A stretch of 9,325 bases of DNA from an uncultured Flavobacterium sp. (GTDB taxonomy: Bacteria; Bacteroidota; Bacteroidia; Flavobacteriales; Flavobacteriaceae): the NCBI RefSeq assembly GCF_946481155.1, contig NZ_CAMLMK010000103.1, positions 1 to 9,325 on the forward strand, written 5' to 3'. Below the pieces are notes generated by a model, which worked only from the letters and a program-made list of their open reading frames with translations, had not been told where the DNA came from and searched no databases. Positions 1-5,935 of this stretch are shown here, one piece after another; position 1 is the first letter of the stretch, and each line of letters starts with the position of its first letter. The position numbers and the translations under genes are program-made.

Positions 1-306
1 TCGGGCAACTGCATTAGGAACCACACGGATTCCTTTTTCTGCATAGCCGCGTTTCAGTAACATCTTGTCGTGGTATTCGAAAATTCCCGCTTCCAAAGTC
101 TCCATTTTCTGAATCGGGAAGTACATTACTACGGCTTTCTTAACCCATTCGTTTACCTGCCAACCGCCTTCAACGGGCTCAGCAACACGCAGTTTTCCCG
201 AATCAAGCAATTCGATAACTTCTCTAATGGCTTTCGTAGTAGTTTCTTCCTGTAACAGCGCACGGTTTTCCCACGCTTGTTCAATAATGGATTGTAATGC
301 GTTCAT
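1..306 (-). CDS. dapD: DapD, tetrahydrodipicolinate N-succinyltransferase (N-terminal part, runs off the left edge)
   Basis: Reading the minus strand from an ATG at 304-306 gives 102 codons without a stop up to base 1, beginning MNALQSIIEQAWENRALLQ. The segment matches the N-terminal helical domain of DapD as I know it from E. coli. Shared features are the LLDSGKLRVAEP stretch (about residues 33-44), the NEWVKKAVVMYF stretch (52-63) and GIRVVPNAVAR just before the hexapeptide beta-helix begins. DapD transfers succinyl from succinyl-CoA to tetrahydrodipicolinate in the succinylase branch of lysine and meso-diaminopimelate synthesis in the cytoplasm. The family is usually about 270 residues, so roughly the last 170, including the left-handed beta-helix, lie outside the window. 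Its promoter lies close upstream and appears to borrow its -33 box from a tandem repeat. The assignment is secure although only the N-terminus is visible. Confidence 0.95.
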   Translation of the reverse strand, partial: MNALQSIIEQAWENRALLQEETTTKAIREVIELLDSGKLRVAEPVEGGWQVNEWVKKAVVMYFPIQKMETLEAGIFEYHDKMLLKRGYAEKGIRVVPNAVAR

Positions 307-323
307 AAAATTTCGATTTTGAG

Positions 324-353
324 CAAAGATAGCTACAAAAGTCGAAAGTCAAA
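324..353 (-). promoter_or_regulatory. Candidate dapD promoter, Bacteroidota type
   Basis: On the minus strand, TATCTTTG (324-331) is a perfect TAnnTTTG -7 box, ending 17 bases before the dapD ATG. A TTTG at 350-353 lies 18 bases further upstream, within the 17-23 spacing reported for Bacteroidota sigma factors. That TTTG is part of the 7-bp tandem array, so the repeat seems to supply the -33 element. Another TTTG at 336-339 is too close to serve. No transcript data are available here. Confidence 0.6.
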
Positions 354-427
354 AGTCGAAAGTCAAAAGTCGAAAGTCAGAAGTGGAAAGTCAAAAGTCG
401 AAGGTCGAAAGTCAAAAGTTGAAAAGT
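337..427. repeat. Heptanucleotide tandem array, 13 units
   Basis: Thirteen consecutive 7-bp units fill 91 bases exactly. Most alternate AAAAGTC and GAAAGTC, giving a 14-bp higher-order period. Degenerate units are AGAAGTG (379-385), GAAGGTC (400-406), AAAAGTT (414-420) and GAAAAGT (421-427). The end facing dapD is the most regular and the far end is more diverged. The array is non-coding, lies between divergent genes, and its units on the minus strand read GACTTTT/GACTTTC, creating recurrent TTTG boxes behind the dapD promoter. Similar heptamer tracts are common in flavobacterial gene gaps, but the mechanism that spreads them is not known to me. Confidence 0.95.
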
Positions 428-428
428 A

Positions 429-540
429 ACCGGAGCGAATGGTTAGGGCATTTTTGCGAACCGTTTTCCTGCTTTCGCCTCTATCTCTCCGTTGCACTGC
501 GAGGATACCGGCTCAATCAGGGCTAGTGAAAAGCCATTTT
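429..540 (-). repeat. Hairpin-rich intergenic element, probably a dispersed flavobacterial repeat or structured RNA-like element
   Basis: Between the heptamer array and the methyltransferase promoter there is no credible reading frame, but there is dense symmetry. GGTT (441-444) pairs with AACC (459-462) around a GCA/TGC inner stem. TATC plus CTC (482-489) pairs with GAG plus GATA (501-507) with a bulged T. GGCT (521-524) pairs with AGCC (532-535). On the minus strand two near-direct repeats, GATTGAGCCG (509-518) and GATAGAGGCG (476-485), match at 8 of 10 bases and flank the central hairpin. From memory, similar blocks (an AGCCCTGATTGAAG-like start, a variable hairpin, then a GAAAGCAGGA-like end) occur in many Flavobacterium gene gaps. 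Family membership, including any relation to Rfam Flavo-1, is inference. Confidence 0.5.
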
Positions 541-589
541 AATTTCTGGATGCGTATAAAATTACCTTTCATATATTTTGAAAAAGTCG

Positions 590-597
590 TAAATTGA
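590..597 (+). promoter_or_regulatory. Weak candidate -7 box for the methyltransferase gene
   Basis: TAAATTGA resembles TAnnTTTG imperfectly and lies 17 bases before the ATG at 615, the same distance as in neighbouring genes. An alternative is TATATTTTG at 572-580, which has one extra spacer base. No TTTG is seen at a suitable upstream distance for either. If the box at 590 is real, the TTG at 594 lies inside the promoter and cannot be the start codon. Confidence 0.3.
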
Positions 598-614
598 AGG
601 AAAAATCTAACCCC

Positions 615-1361
615 ATGAAAGATTATTTTTCAGAGAATGCCACCGGCTATTCCCAATTTCGCCCCGGTTATCCGGATCAGTTGATTCAGCGCATTTTTTC
701 ATTGTTAAAAGGTAACGAGGCCGCCTTGGATGTTGCTACCGGAAACGGACAGGTAGCCGTAAAGCTGGCTGATTATTTCGAGACTGTGTATGCAACGGAT
801 ATCAGTGAAAACCAATTATCAAAAGCGCCGAAGATCGGAAACGTTATTTATATCAAAGCTCCGGCTGAACAAACTGCTTTTAGAGCTAAGAAGTTCGATC
901 TCATTACCGTAGCTCAGGCTATTCACTGGTTTGACTTCGATGCGTTTTACAAAGAAATCAATCGTATCCTGAAACCGGATGGTATCTTTGCGGTATTCGG
1001 TTACGGCTTCTTTTCCACTAACCCGGAATCGGATAAAATACTATGGAGATTGTATGAGGATATAGTGGGGCCTTATTGGTTTCCGGAACGAAATTATCTC
1101 ACGGAAGAATACCAAACCATCCCGTTTCCAATGGAGGAAATGGTAAATGAAAAGTATTCCATGCCCTACACGTGGACCTTCGATCAATTAATCGGTTATC
1201 TTGAAACATGGTCGGCGACAGCGAATTACAAGAAAGCCAACAACAACGAAAACCCAATAGACATCGTTCGCGCAGAATTAAAAGCATCCTGGGAAAAAGG
1301 TGATAAGAAAGTGGCTTTTCCAATGTTTTTGAGAATCGGGAAGAAGAGAGCTGGCAGTTAG
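615..1361 (+). CDS. Class I SAM-dependent methyltransferase (Methyltransf_11 type)
   Basis: The protein (248 residues from ATG 615) is a soluble Rossmann-fold methyltransferase. Motif I is LDVATGNGQVA (residues 38-48), which binds the SAM methionine part. The acidic residue at the end of strand 2 is in YATDIS (D62, ribose contact). The motif IV region is FDLITVAQAIHWFD (94-107), followed by LKPDGIFAVFGYG (119-131). The layout, including the AIHWF motif and a WSATANY stretch near residue 199, resembles the TMT1/Crg1-like trans-aconitate methyltransferase group, but the substrate cannot be read from sequence. A TTG at 594 would add seven residues. ATG 615 is preferred because MKDYFSENATGYSQFRPGYP is the usual family beginning and the TTG falls in a possible promoter box. 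The C-terminus is odd: family members typically stop near FLRIG, and here the final Gly-Ser and the stop codon lie inside a 7-bp repeat array. Confidence 0.88.
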   Translation: MKDYFSENATGYSQFRPGYPDQLIQRIFSLLKGNEAALDVATGNGQVAVKLADYFETVYATDISENQLSKAPKIGNVIYIKAPAEQTAFRAKKFDLITVAQAIHWFDFDAFYKEINRILKPDGIFAVFGYGFFSTNPESDKILWRLYEDIVGPYWFPERNYLTEEYQTIPFPMEEMVNEKYSMPYTWTFDQLIGYLETWSATANYKKANNNENPIDIVRAELKASWEKGDKKVAFPMFLRIGKKRAGS

Positions 1362-1428
1362 CAGATAGCAGAAATCAGATGGCAGATGGCAGAAGGCAGA
1401 AGGCAGAAGGCAGAAGGCAGAAGGAGAA
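1352..1428. repeat. Second heptanucleotide tandem array, about 11 units
   Basis: Consecutive 7-bp units run TGGCAGT, TAGCAGA twice, AATCAGA, TGGCAGA twice, AGGCAGA four times and a decayed AGGAGAA. The last four full units are identical, which suggests recent expansion at the downstream end. The first unit and part of the second encode the methyltransferase's last residues and its TAG stop (1359-1361). The unit sequence is unrelated to that of the array at 337-427, but the 7-bp period is the same. Confidence 0.95.
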
Positions 1429-1431
1429 GGT

Positions 1432-1511
1432 AAATCTCAAATAACCAAATCTTCAAATAACCAAATCTTCAAATAACCAAATCTTCAAATAACCATATCA
1501 TCCAAATAAAC
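1432..1511. repeat. 16-bp tandem array upstream of ruvX
   Basis: Three perfect copies of AAATCTTCAAATAACC (1447-1462, 1463-1478, 1479-1494) are flanked by a 15-bp copy lacking one T (1432-1446) and a diverged copy (1495-1511). There are no spacers, so it is not a CRISPR. It begins three bases after the preceding heptamer array and ends at the ruvX -7 box, so these two arrays fill nearly the whole gap between the methyltransferase and the ruvX promoter. Confidence 0.95.
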
Positions 1512-1519
1512 TATCTTTA
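1512..1519 (+). promoter_or_regulatory. Candidate ruvX -7 promoter box
   Basis: TATCTTTA matches TAnnTTTG at all but the last base and lies 13 bases before the ruvX ATG. The usual position of the -33 TTTG falls inside the 16-bp array, which has no TTTG on this strand, so the upstream half is missing or degenerate. Confidence 0.45.
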
Positions 1520-1532
1520 CAGAAAAATAACC

Positions 1533-1949
1533 ATGCCAAGAATAGTCGCCATTGACTACGGTCTAAAACGTACAGGAATAGCCATCACGGATGAGTTCCA
1601 GATTATTGCTTCCGGTTTAACTACCATAGCTTCTGATCATATTCTGGCATTTCTGCAGGACTTGTTCGCAAATGAAAATGTGGTCAAGGTAATTGTTGGT
1701 GAACCAAAGCAAATGAACGGCCAGCCTTCGGAAAGCGCTCCGATGATTGATGCCTTTGTAGCAAAGTTCAAATTAATTTTTCCAAATATGCCCCTCGAAC
1801 GTGTTGATGAGCGTTTTACCTCCAAAATGGCGTTCAGAACTATGATTGAGAGCGGACTCACAAAGAAGCAACGTCAGAATAAAGCACTGATTGATGAGAT
1901 TTCTGCAACAATAATACTGCAGGATTATCTATCCCGAAAAATGTTTTAA
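1533..1949 (+). CDS. ruvX: RuvX/YqgF family putative Holliday junction resolvase or pre-16S rRNA nuclease
   Basis: The protein has 138 residues, the normal length for this RNase H-fold family. The N-terminal strand carries IDYGLKRTGIA (residues 7-17), with D8 the expected first metal ligand. The central VDERFTS (91-97) supplies the conserved acidic pair, and DEISATIILQDYL (121-133) has the C-terminal catalytic Asp (D121). YqgF of E. coli is required for maturing the 5' end of 16S rRNA, and the family is also annotated as a Holliday junction resolvase. Which activity dominates here cannot be told from sequence. The ATG at 1533 is well placed behind a -7 box. The 105-base gap to mqo contains a separate promoter, so the gene is probably monocistronic. 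No clear terminator hairpin follows it. Confidence 0.93.
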   Translation: MPRIVAIDYGLKRTGIAITDEFQIIASGLTTIASDHILAFLQDLFANENVVKVIVGEPKQMNGQPSESAPMIDAFVAKFKLIFPNMPLERVDERFTSKMAFRTMIESGLTKKQRQNKALIDEISATIILQDYLSRKMF

Positions 1950-2029
1950 GATTCTTTTTCAATTCCTTAAAAATGACTTTTGAAGGTGTAAAGCCTTGAA
2001 AATTAAGATAACTTTTGCAAAGTAAGCCG

Positions 2030-2037
2030 TAAATTTG
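2030..2037 (+). promoter_or_regulatory. Candidate mqo -7 promoter box
   Basis: TAAATTTG is a perfect TAnnTTTG and ends 17 bases before the mqo ATG. A TTTTG at 2013-2017 lies only 12 bases upstream, shorter than usual. An alternative box, TAACTTTTG at 2009-2017, would have its own promoter geometry. The inverted repeat ACTTT/AAAGT (2011-2023) lies just upstream and a related ACTTTGCAA covers the start codon (2047-2055), so an operator is possible. Confidence 0.5.
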
Positions 2038-2054
2038 CGGTCTAACACTTTGCA

Positions 2055-3557
2055 ATGACAACAACAACTCAAAAATCAGAAGCAGATGTAGTTTTAATCG
2101 GTGCAGGAATTATGAGCGCCACGCTCGGCCTACTGCTTAAAGAACTGCAACCCAACTTAAAAATCGAAATCTTTGAACGTCTTGATGTAGCTGCCGCCGA
2201 AAGTTCCGATGCCTGGAACAACGCGGGAACAGGACACGCTGCATTTTGCGAATTAAATTATACCCCGGAATTATCCAACGGAACCATCGACACCAAAAAA
2301 GCAGAGAAAATAGTAGAATCTTTTGAGGTTTCGCGCCAATTCTGGTCCTATTTGGTTGAAAAAGGTCTGCTGAAAAATCCAGAGAACTTCATCAAAAGTA
2401 TCCCACACATGAGTTTTGTATGGGGTGATAAGAATACCCGTTACCTAAAAAAACGCTACGATGCCTTACAGCAATTCCACCTTTTCAAGGCTATGGAATA
2501 TACCGAAGATCCTGAAAAAATCAGGGAATGGGCACCACTTGTGATGGAAGGTCGTAAAGGCGCTAAAAAAGTCGCAGCCACTTCAATGCGATTTGGTACC
2601 GATGTGAATTTTGGTGCTCTGACCAGAAGCATTTTCAAATATCTGGAAACACTGGAAGGTGTGACAATGCATTTTAACCACGAAGTACGCAAACTTAAAA
2701 AATCCGACGATGGCACGTGGAGAGTAAGAGTGAAAGACCTAAGCAACGATGAAAGAAAACGTGTGAAAGCAAAGTTTGTCTTTATCGGAGCAGGGGGCGG
2801 TTCCTTATTGTTACTGGAAAAAGCGAATATCCCGGAAGGAGAAGGGTATGGCGGTTTCCCGGTAAGCGGACAATGGTTAAAATGTACCAACGAAGAACTA
2901 ATCGCAAAACACCAGGCGAAAGTTTATGGTAAAGCAGCAGTTGGTGCACCACCAATGTCAGTTCCCCATATCGATACCCGTATGATTGATGGTAAAAAAG
3001 CCTTGCTATTTGGACCTTATGCAGGATTTTCAACTAAATTCCTAAAAAACGGCTCGTACTTCGATTTGGCAAAATCCATTCAGATGGACAACATCAAACC
3101 GATGCTTTCGGCGGGAATCCATAATATGCCACTGACGAAATATTTAATCGAACAGGTTTTCCAATCACCGGACGACCGAATGAAAGCCTTGAAAGAATAT
3201 TTGCCAAACGCTAAAAAAGAAGACTGGACTTTAGAAAATGCCGGCCAACGCGTACAGGTAATCAAAAAAGATAAAAACGGCAAAGGAATTCTGGAATTCG
3301 GAACTGAAGTAGTCAATGCCGCGGATGGTTCGCTGGCGGTTTTATTAGGTGCTTCTCCCGGTGCTTCTACGGCCGTGTCCATTATGCTGGATTTAATCGG
3401 CAGATGTTTCAAAGAGGAATTGGCAACTCCGGAATGGCAAAACAAAATAAAAGAAATGATACCGTCCTATGGTCAATCGCTAAACGCCAACCCGCAATTA
3501 GCCGATGAAATCCGACACAAAACGGGAACAATTTTAAAACTTAAAACCATAGTTTAA
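2055..3557 (+). CDS. mqo: Malate:quinone oxidoreductase
   Basis: This FAD-dependent peripheral membrane enzyme oxidises L-malate to oxaloacetate and passes electrons to the quinone pool, acting beside or in place of NAD-linked malate dehydrogenase in the TCA cycle. The protein has 500 residues, the family's normal size. The N-terminal dinucleotide-binding fold is DVVLIGAGIMSATLG (residues 11-25), followed by the acidic residue ending strand 2 (E41 in IFERLD) and the family-typical NNAGTGHAAFCELNYTP (55-71). FVFIGAGGGSLLLLE follows in the middle, then GFPVSGQWL, LLFGPYAGFSTKFLK and a C-terminal VVNAADGSLAVLLGASPGAST segment, all typical of Mqo. The gene has its own promoter and ends at a strong hairpin terminator shared with the convergent membrane-protein gene. 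No lesions are seen. Confidence 0.97.
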   Translation: MTTTTQKSEADVVLIGAGIMSATLGLLLKELQPNLKIEIFERLDVAAAESSDAWNNAGTGHAAFCELNYTPELSNGTIDTKKAEKIVESFEVSRQFWSYLVEKGLLKNPENFIKSIPHMSFVWGDKNTRYLKKRYDALQQFHLFKAMEYTEDPEKIREWAPLVMEGRKGAKKVAATSMRFGTDVNFGALTRSIFKYLETLEGVTMHFNHEVRKLKKSDDGTWRVRVKDLSNDERKRVKAKFVFIGAGGGSLLLLEKANIPEGEGYGGFPVSGQWLKCTNEELIAKHQAKVYGKAAVGAPPMSVPHIDTRMIDGKKALLFGPYAGFSTKFLKNGSYFDLAKSIQMDNIKPMLSAGIHNMPLTKYLIEQVFQSPDDRMKALKEYLPNAKKEDWTLENAGQRVQVIKKDKNGKGILEFGTEVVNAADGSLAVLLGASPGASTAVSIMLDLIGRCFKEELATPEWQNKIKEMIPSYGQSLNANPQLADEIRHKTGTILKLKTIV

Positions 3558-3564
3558 TAACTGA

Positions 3565-3589
3565 AACGCATCTTAAGGGTGCGTTTTTT
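3565..3589 (+). terminator. Intrinsic terminator of mqo
   Basis: AACGCATC (3565-3572) pairs with GGTGCGTT (3578-3585), with one G-U pair and a TTAAG loop, followed by an uninterrupted T run to 3589. It sits eight bases past the mqo stop. The last two T's form part of the stop codon of the opposing gene (3588-3590). On the minus strand the hairpin is followed by a poor T tract, so it should work mainly for mqo. Confidence 0.85.
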
Positions 3590-5804
3590 ATTTCTCCTCA
3601 TTCAGCGTTTTTGCAACTTTCAGCAGGTTTTCGGAAAGATTAATTAGCCAGATCAACTGATCGATAACTAATTGGGCTTCTTCCATTTTCAGCTGGAAAT
3701 CTTCGTCGTCAAGATTGTCGCTTTTTAATTCGCGTGCCCTGATATTTTTCAGTTCGGAGAAACTCAGGTCAAGGCGTTCTCTTTCAGTTGATGTTAGGGA
3801 AAGCGTATTTTCATTTCCTTTTAACGCTTCCATAGCCAAATCTAAATTCCGCATCACAGTATTGGCCACAATGTTAAAAGCTTCCGATGCTTTCGTTGTC
3901 TGATGTGACTGCACATACGTGCCCAATGAAGCTGCTGAGGAAAGCAGGGTATGGTTCAGCACCACAACTTTATAGACTTTAGTGATGTTTTTCTGCTTCG
4001 ATTTCGGTTCCTGTTTCATCCGCTGAAAGGAAGCCATTAAATTCCCAATTTCAATAAAGGCATGTTTTCGCGACAGTTTATAAGCTGTGGTAACTTGCCC
4101 TTTCTGATTATAGAATACTGTAATTTCCCTCAGATATTCCCGATTGGCAGCAATCGATTTTTCCAGGTACTTGTTGAGGTTCAGGAATTCCCAGGCAGGC
4201 CATAGAAAATAATTGGCTAAAAAGGCAAGTAAAGCCCCGATAAGTGTGTCGAGAATTCGGTATTGGACCACTTCGGTGACATTTGGCGTAAGCATCCCAA
4301 AGATGAACACCACATAAATCGTCACGAAAGTAGCACCGATTTTATAGTTAATCTGGGTATACGTAAATCCTAAAATCATCGCAATCACTGATAAGGTGCC
4401 CAAAACGTAATTGTTATCAATAAAATAAAGTACCCCGAACGCAATCAGTCCGCCAATCACCGTTCCGAAAATCCGCTCGTAGGAACGCTGTTTCGTGAGT
4501 CCGTATCCCGGGCGCATTATCACTACTATGGTCAGTAATATCCAATAAACATTTTGTAACGGAAGTAATTTTCCAATAATAAATCCTGCAAGAATGGTTA
4601 AGGACAAACGCAACGAATGCCTGAAAGTGGTAGAAGAAAAATTCAGGTTTTCAATCAGCGTCCCAATACGGTAATTTTGCGGCGTAAGGAAGTTTTGGAT
4701 TTCTTTATGCTTACGGTTGAACTCTTCCATGTTCATAGAGCCCGCCAATGCCCTTTCGACGATTTTGATTTTCTCGATTTGCCTTTCGGCATAATGCTGC
4801 ATATTTTTTAGCATAAAAACGCCTTCGACAGAGGCATTTTGACCCACTTCTGTTTCATAACGCTCTATGATTTTCTCTAGGCTTTCCAAATCATAAAACA
4901 GGGAATTGTCGGGTACATATCTGACATTGCTTTCCAGGCTTTGGGACATTTTTTTCAAAGTGGCGGCAGTGGCATAAGCAAGATGCTGATAGGTTTTTAA
5001 GGTCTTCGGATGTTTGTCGAATTTTTCGTGTAACTCATTATGGTTGAAAGAAAAAGAAAGCGCAATCTCCAATATCTCGACCAAGTTGCTAAAGACGATA
5101 AGCATTTTCCGGTTTTTATCTGAATTGCTCGAATTGATAGTATTTCTGATCAAAAACTCCCGGATGTTTTCATGAATGGCATTGATTTCCACCTGAAGCT
5201 CAAGTTGTTTTTCCGTTATATGAGCCCTGTCCGCATCGGAATTCCATAAATCACCACGCTGCTTGAGGTATTTGGAAGTTAAGCGAAGACAATCGGCAAT
5301 CAATAATTCCATGTAACGGTGGGGTCGTAAATAGTAAGCAAGCAAAGAAACCAGCATGTAGAACAGACCTCCCATAAACAGGTAACCGCAATGTTCCCAA
5401 AGAGCGCTTCCCGTATAGGAATGACTGAACGCAAGCGTAACGGCAATAAGGCTGACAAAAGAGATCATATTCGCCCGGTGTCCATAAACGGAAATCATCG
5501 AAAAAAAGAAAAGCAATACCAATAATACCGGATAAATGAGAAGCGGATGAGGCTGAATGGAACCAAGTAATAATGTTGAAGTGGTAATCAGCAAAACCGC
5601 AATCAGAATTCCTTTTACCTTATGACTTAAACTCCCCGGAACATCACTTGGAAAGGCCAATAGGGCACCAATAGCAATTGAAATTCCCTGTTGAAAATGA
5701 TCAAAATAAGCGAGAATAATTACAGGAAGCACGCAGGCAATGGTGGCTTTCAGCGCATTGGCGAAATTGGTATTGTCGGTATATTTCCGGATTTTATGGA
5801 TCAT
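3588..5804 (-). CDS. FUSC/YccS-like 12-TM membrane protein
   Basis: From the ATG at 5804 the protein has 738 residues, beginning MIHKIRKYTDNTNF. It shows the duplicated architecture of the YccS/YhfK and FUSC (fusaric acid resistance-like) group. About six hydrophobic segments lie within residues 17-160, then a long helical cytoplasmic region (about 165-390), then six more segments (about 395-540), and a helical C-terminal tail. The signature VYWILLTIVVIMRPGYG (419-435) followed by RIFGTVIGGLIA (444-455) is typical. Related proteins are linked to aromatic-acid efflux, but no substrate is known for this subgroup. A longer reading from 5882 would add 26 residues (MFRWFWLFLKIL...). The shorter start is preferred because the family normally begins at the Met-Ile-His-Lys position and a good promoter lies inside the extra segment. 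The gene is divergent from def and convergent with mqo. Confidence 0.88.
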   Translation of the reverse strand: MIHKIRKYTDNTNFANALKATIACVLPVIILAYFDHFQQGISIAIGALLAFPSDVPGSLSHKVKGILIAVLLITTSTLLLGSIQPHPLLIYPVLLVLLFFFSMISVYGHRANMISFVSLIAVTLAFSHSYTGSALWEHCGYLFMGGLFYMLVSLLAYYLRPHRYMELLIADCLRLTSKYLKQRGDLWNSDADRAHITEKQLELQVEINAIHENIREFLIRNTINSSNSDKNRKMLIVFSNLVEILEIALSFSFNHNELHEKFDKHPKTLKTYQHLAYATAATLKKMSQSLESNVRYVPDNSLFYDLESLEKIIERYETEVGQNASVEGVFMLKNMQHYAERQIEKIKIVERALAGSMNMEEFNRKHKEIQNFLTPQNYRIGTLIENLNFSSTTFRHSLRLSLTILAGFIIGKLLPLQNVYWILLTIVVIMRPGYGLTKQRSYERIFGTVIGGLIAFGVLYFIDNNYVLGTLSVIAMILGFTYTQINYKIGATFVTIYVVFIFGMLTPNVTEVVQYRILDTLIGALLAFLANYFLWPAWEFLNLNKYLEKSIAANREYLREITVFYNQKGQVTTAYKLSRKHAFIEIGNLMASFQRMKQEPKSKQKNITKVYKVVVLNHTLLSSAASLGTYVQSHQTTKASEAFNIVANTVMRNLDLAMEALKGNENTLSLTSTERERLDLSFSELKNIRARELKSDNLDDEDFQLKMEEAQLVIDQLIWLINLSENLLKVAKTLNEEK

Positions 5805-5818
5805 GGCTGTAAGAAAAG

Positions 5819-5850
5819 CAACTATAAATTTAAGCATCATTTCGCACAAA
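5819..5850 (-). promoter_or_regulatory. Candidate promoter of the FUSC-like gene, which decides its start
   Basis: On the minus strand, TATAGTTG (5819-5826) matches TAnnTTTG with one mismatch, and a TTTG (5847-5850) lies 20 bases upstream. It ends 14 bases before the ATG at 5804, a leader like those of neighbouring genes. A transcript from here could not include the alternative start at 5882. Confidence 0.45.
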
Positions 5851-5905
5851 ATCTTTAAAAAAAGCCAAAACCAACGAAACACTGTCTAATTGTTTCTTTT
5901 TTGAT

Positions 5906-5913
5906 TATTTTTG
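5906..5913 (+). promoter_or_regulatory. Candidate def -7 promoter box
   Basis: TATTTTTG is a perfect TAnnTTTG, 22 bases before the def ATG. No TTTG is found at the ideal distance; the nearest is a TTG at 5890-5892. A modest AAGGA (5924-5928) lies eight bases before the ATG and could serve as ribosome binding site. Confidence 0.5.
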
Positions 5914-5935
5914 CGTGATAATTAAGGACTGAAAA

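Noticed and set aside
70..255. A 61-codon plus-strand open frame
   Set aside because: It lies wholly antisense to dapD, whose minus-strand translation matches the family closely, and it has no promoter or recognisable product.
429..593. A remnant gene between dapD and the methyltransferase
   Set aside because: No frame gives protein-like sequence, and the symmetry fits a structured non-coding element better.
594..614. TTG start for the methyltransferase
   Set aside because: It would add seven residues not typical of the family and overlaps a possible -7 box; the ATG at 615 gives the usual N-terminus.
1432..1511. 16-bp direct repeats as a CRISPR array
   Set aside because: The units are contiguous without spacers, too short for CRISPR repeats, and no cas gene is near.
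2456..3445. Minus-strand open frames inside mqo (2456-2890, 2782-3033, 3080-3445)
   Set aside because: mqo is intact and strongly recognisable; these frames lack family features and are codon-bias shadows.
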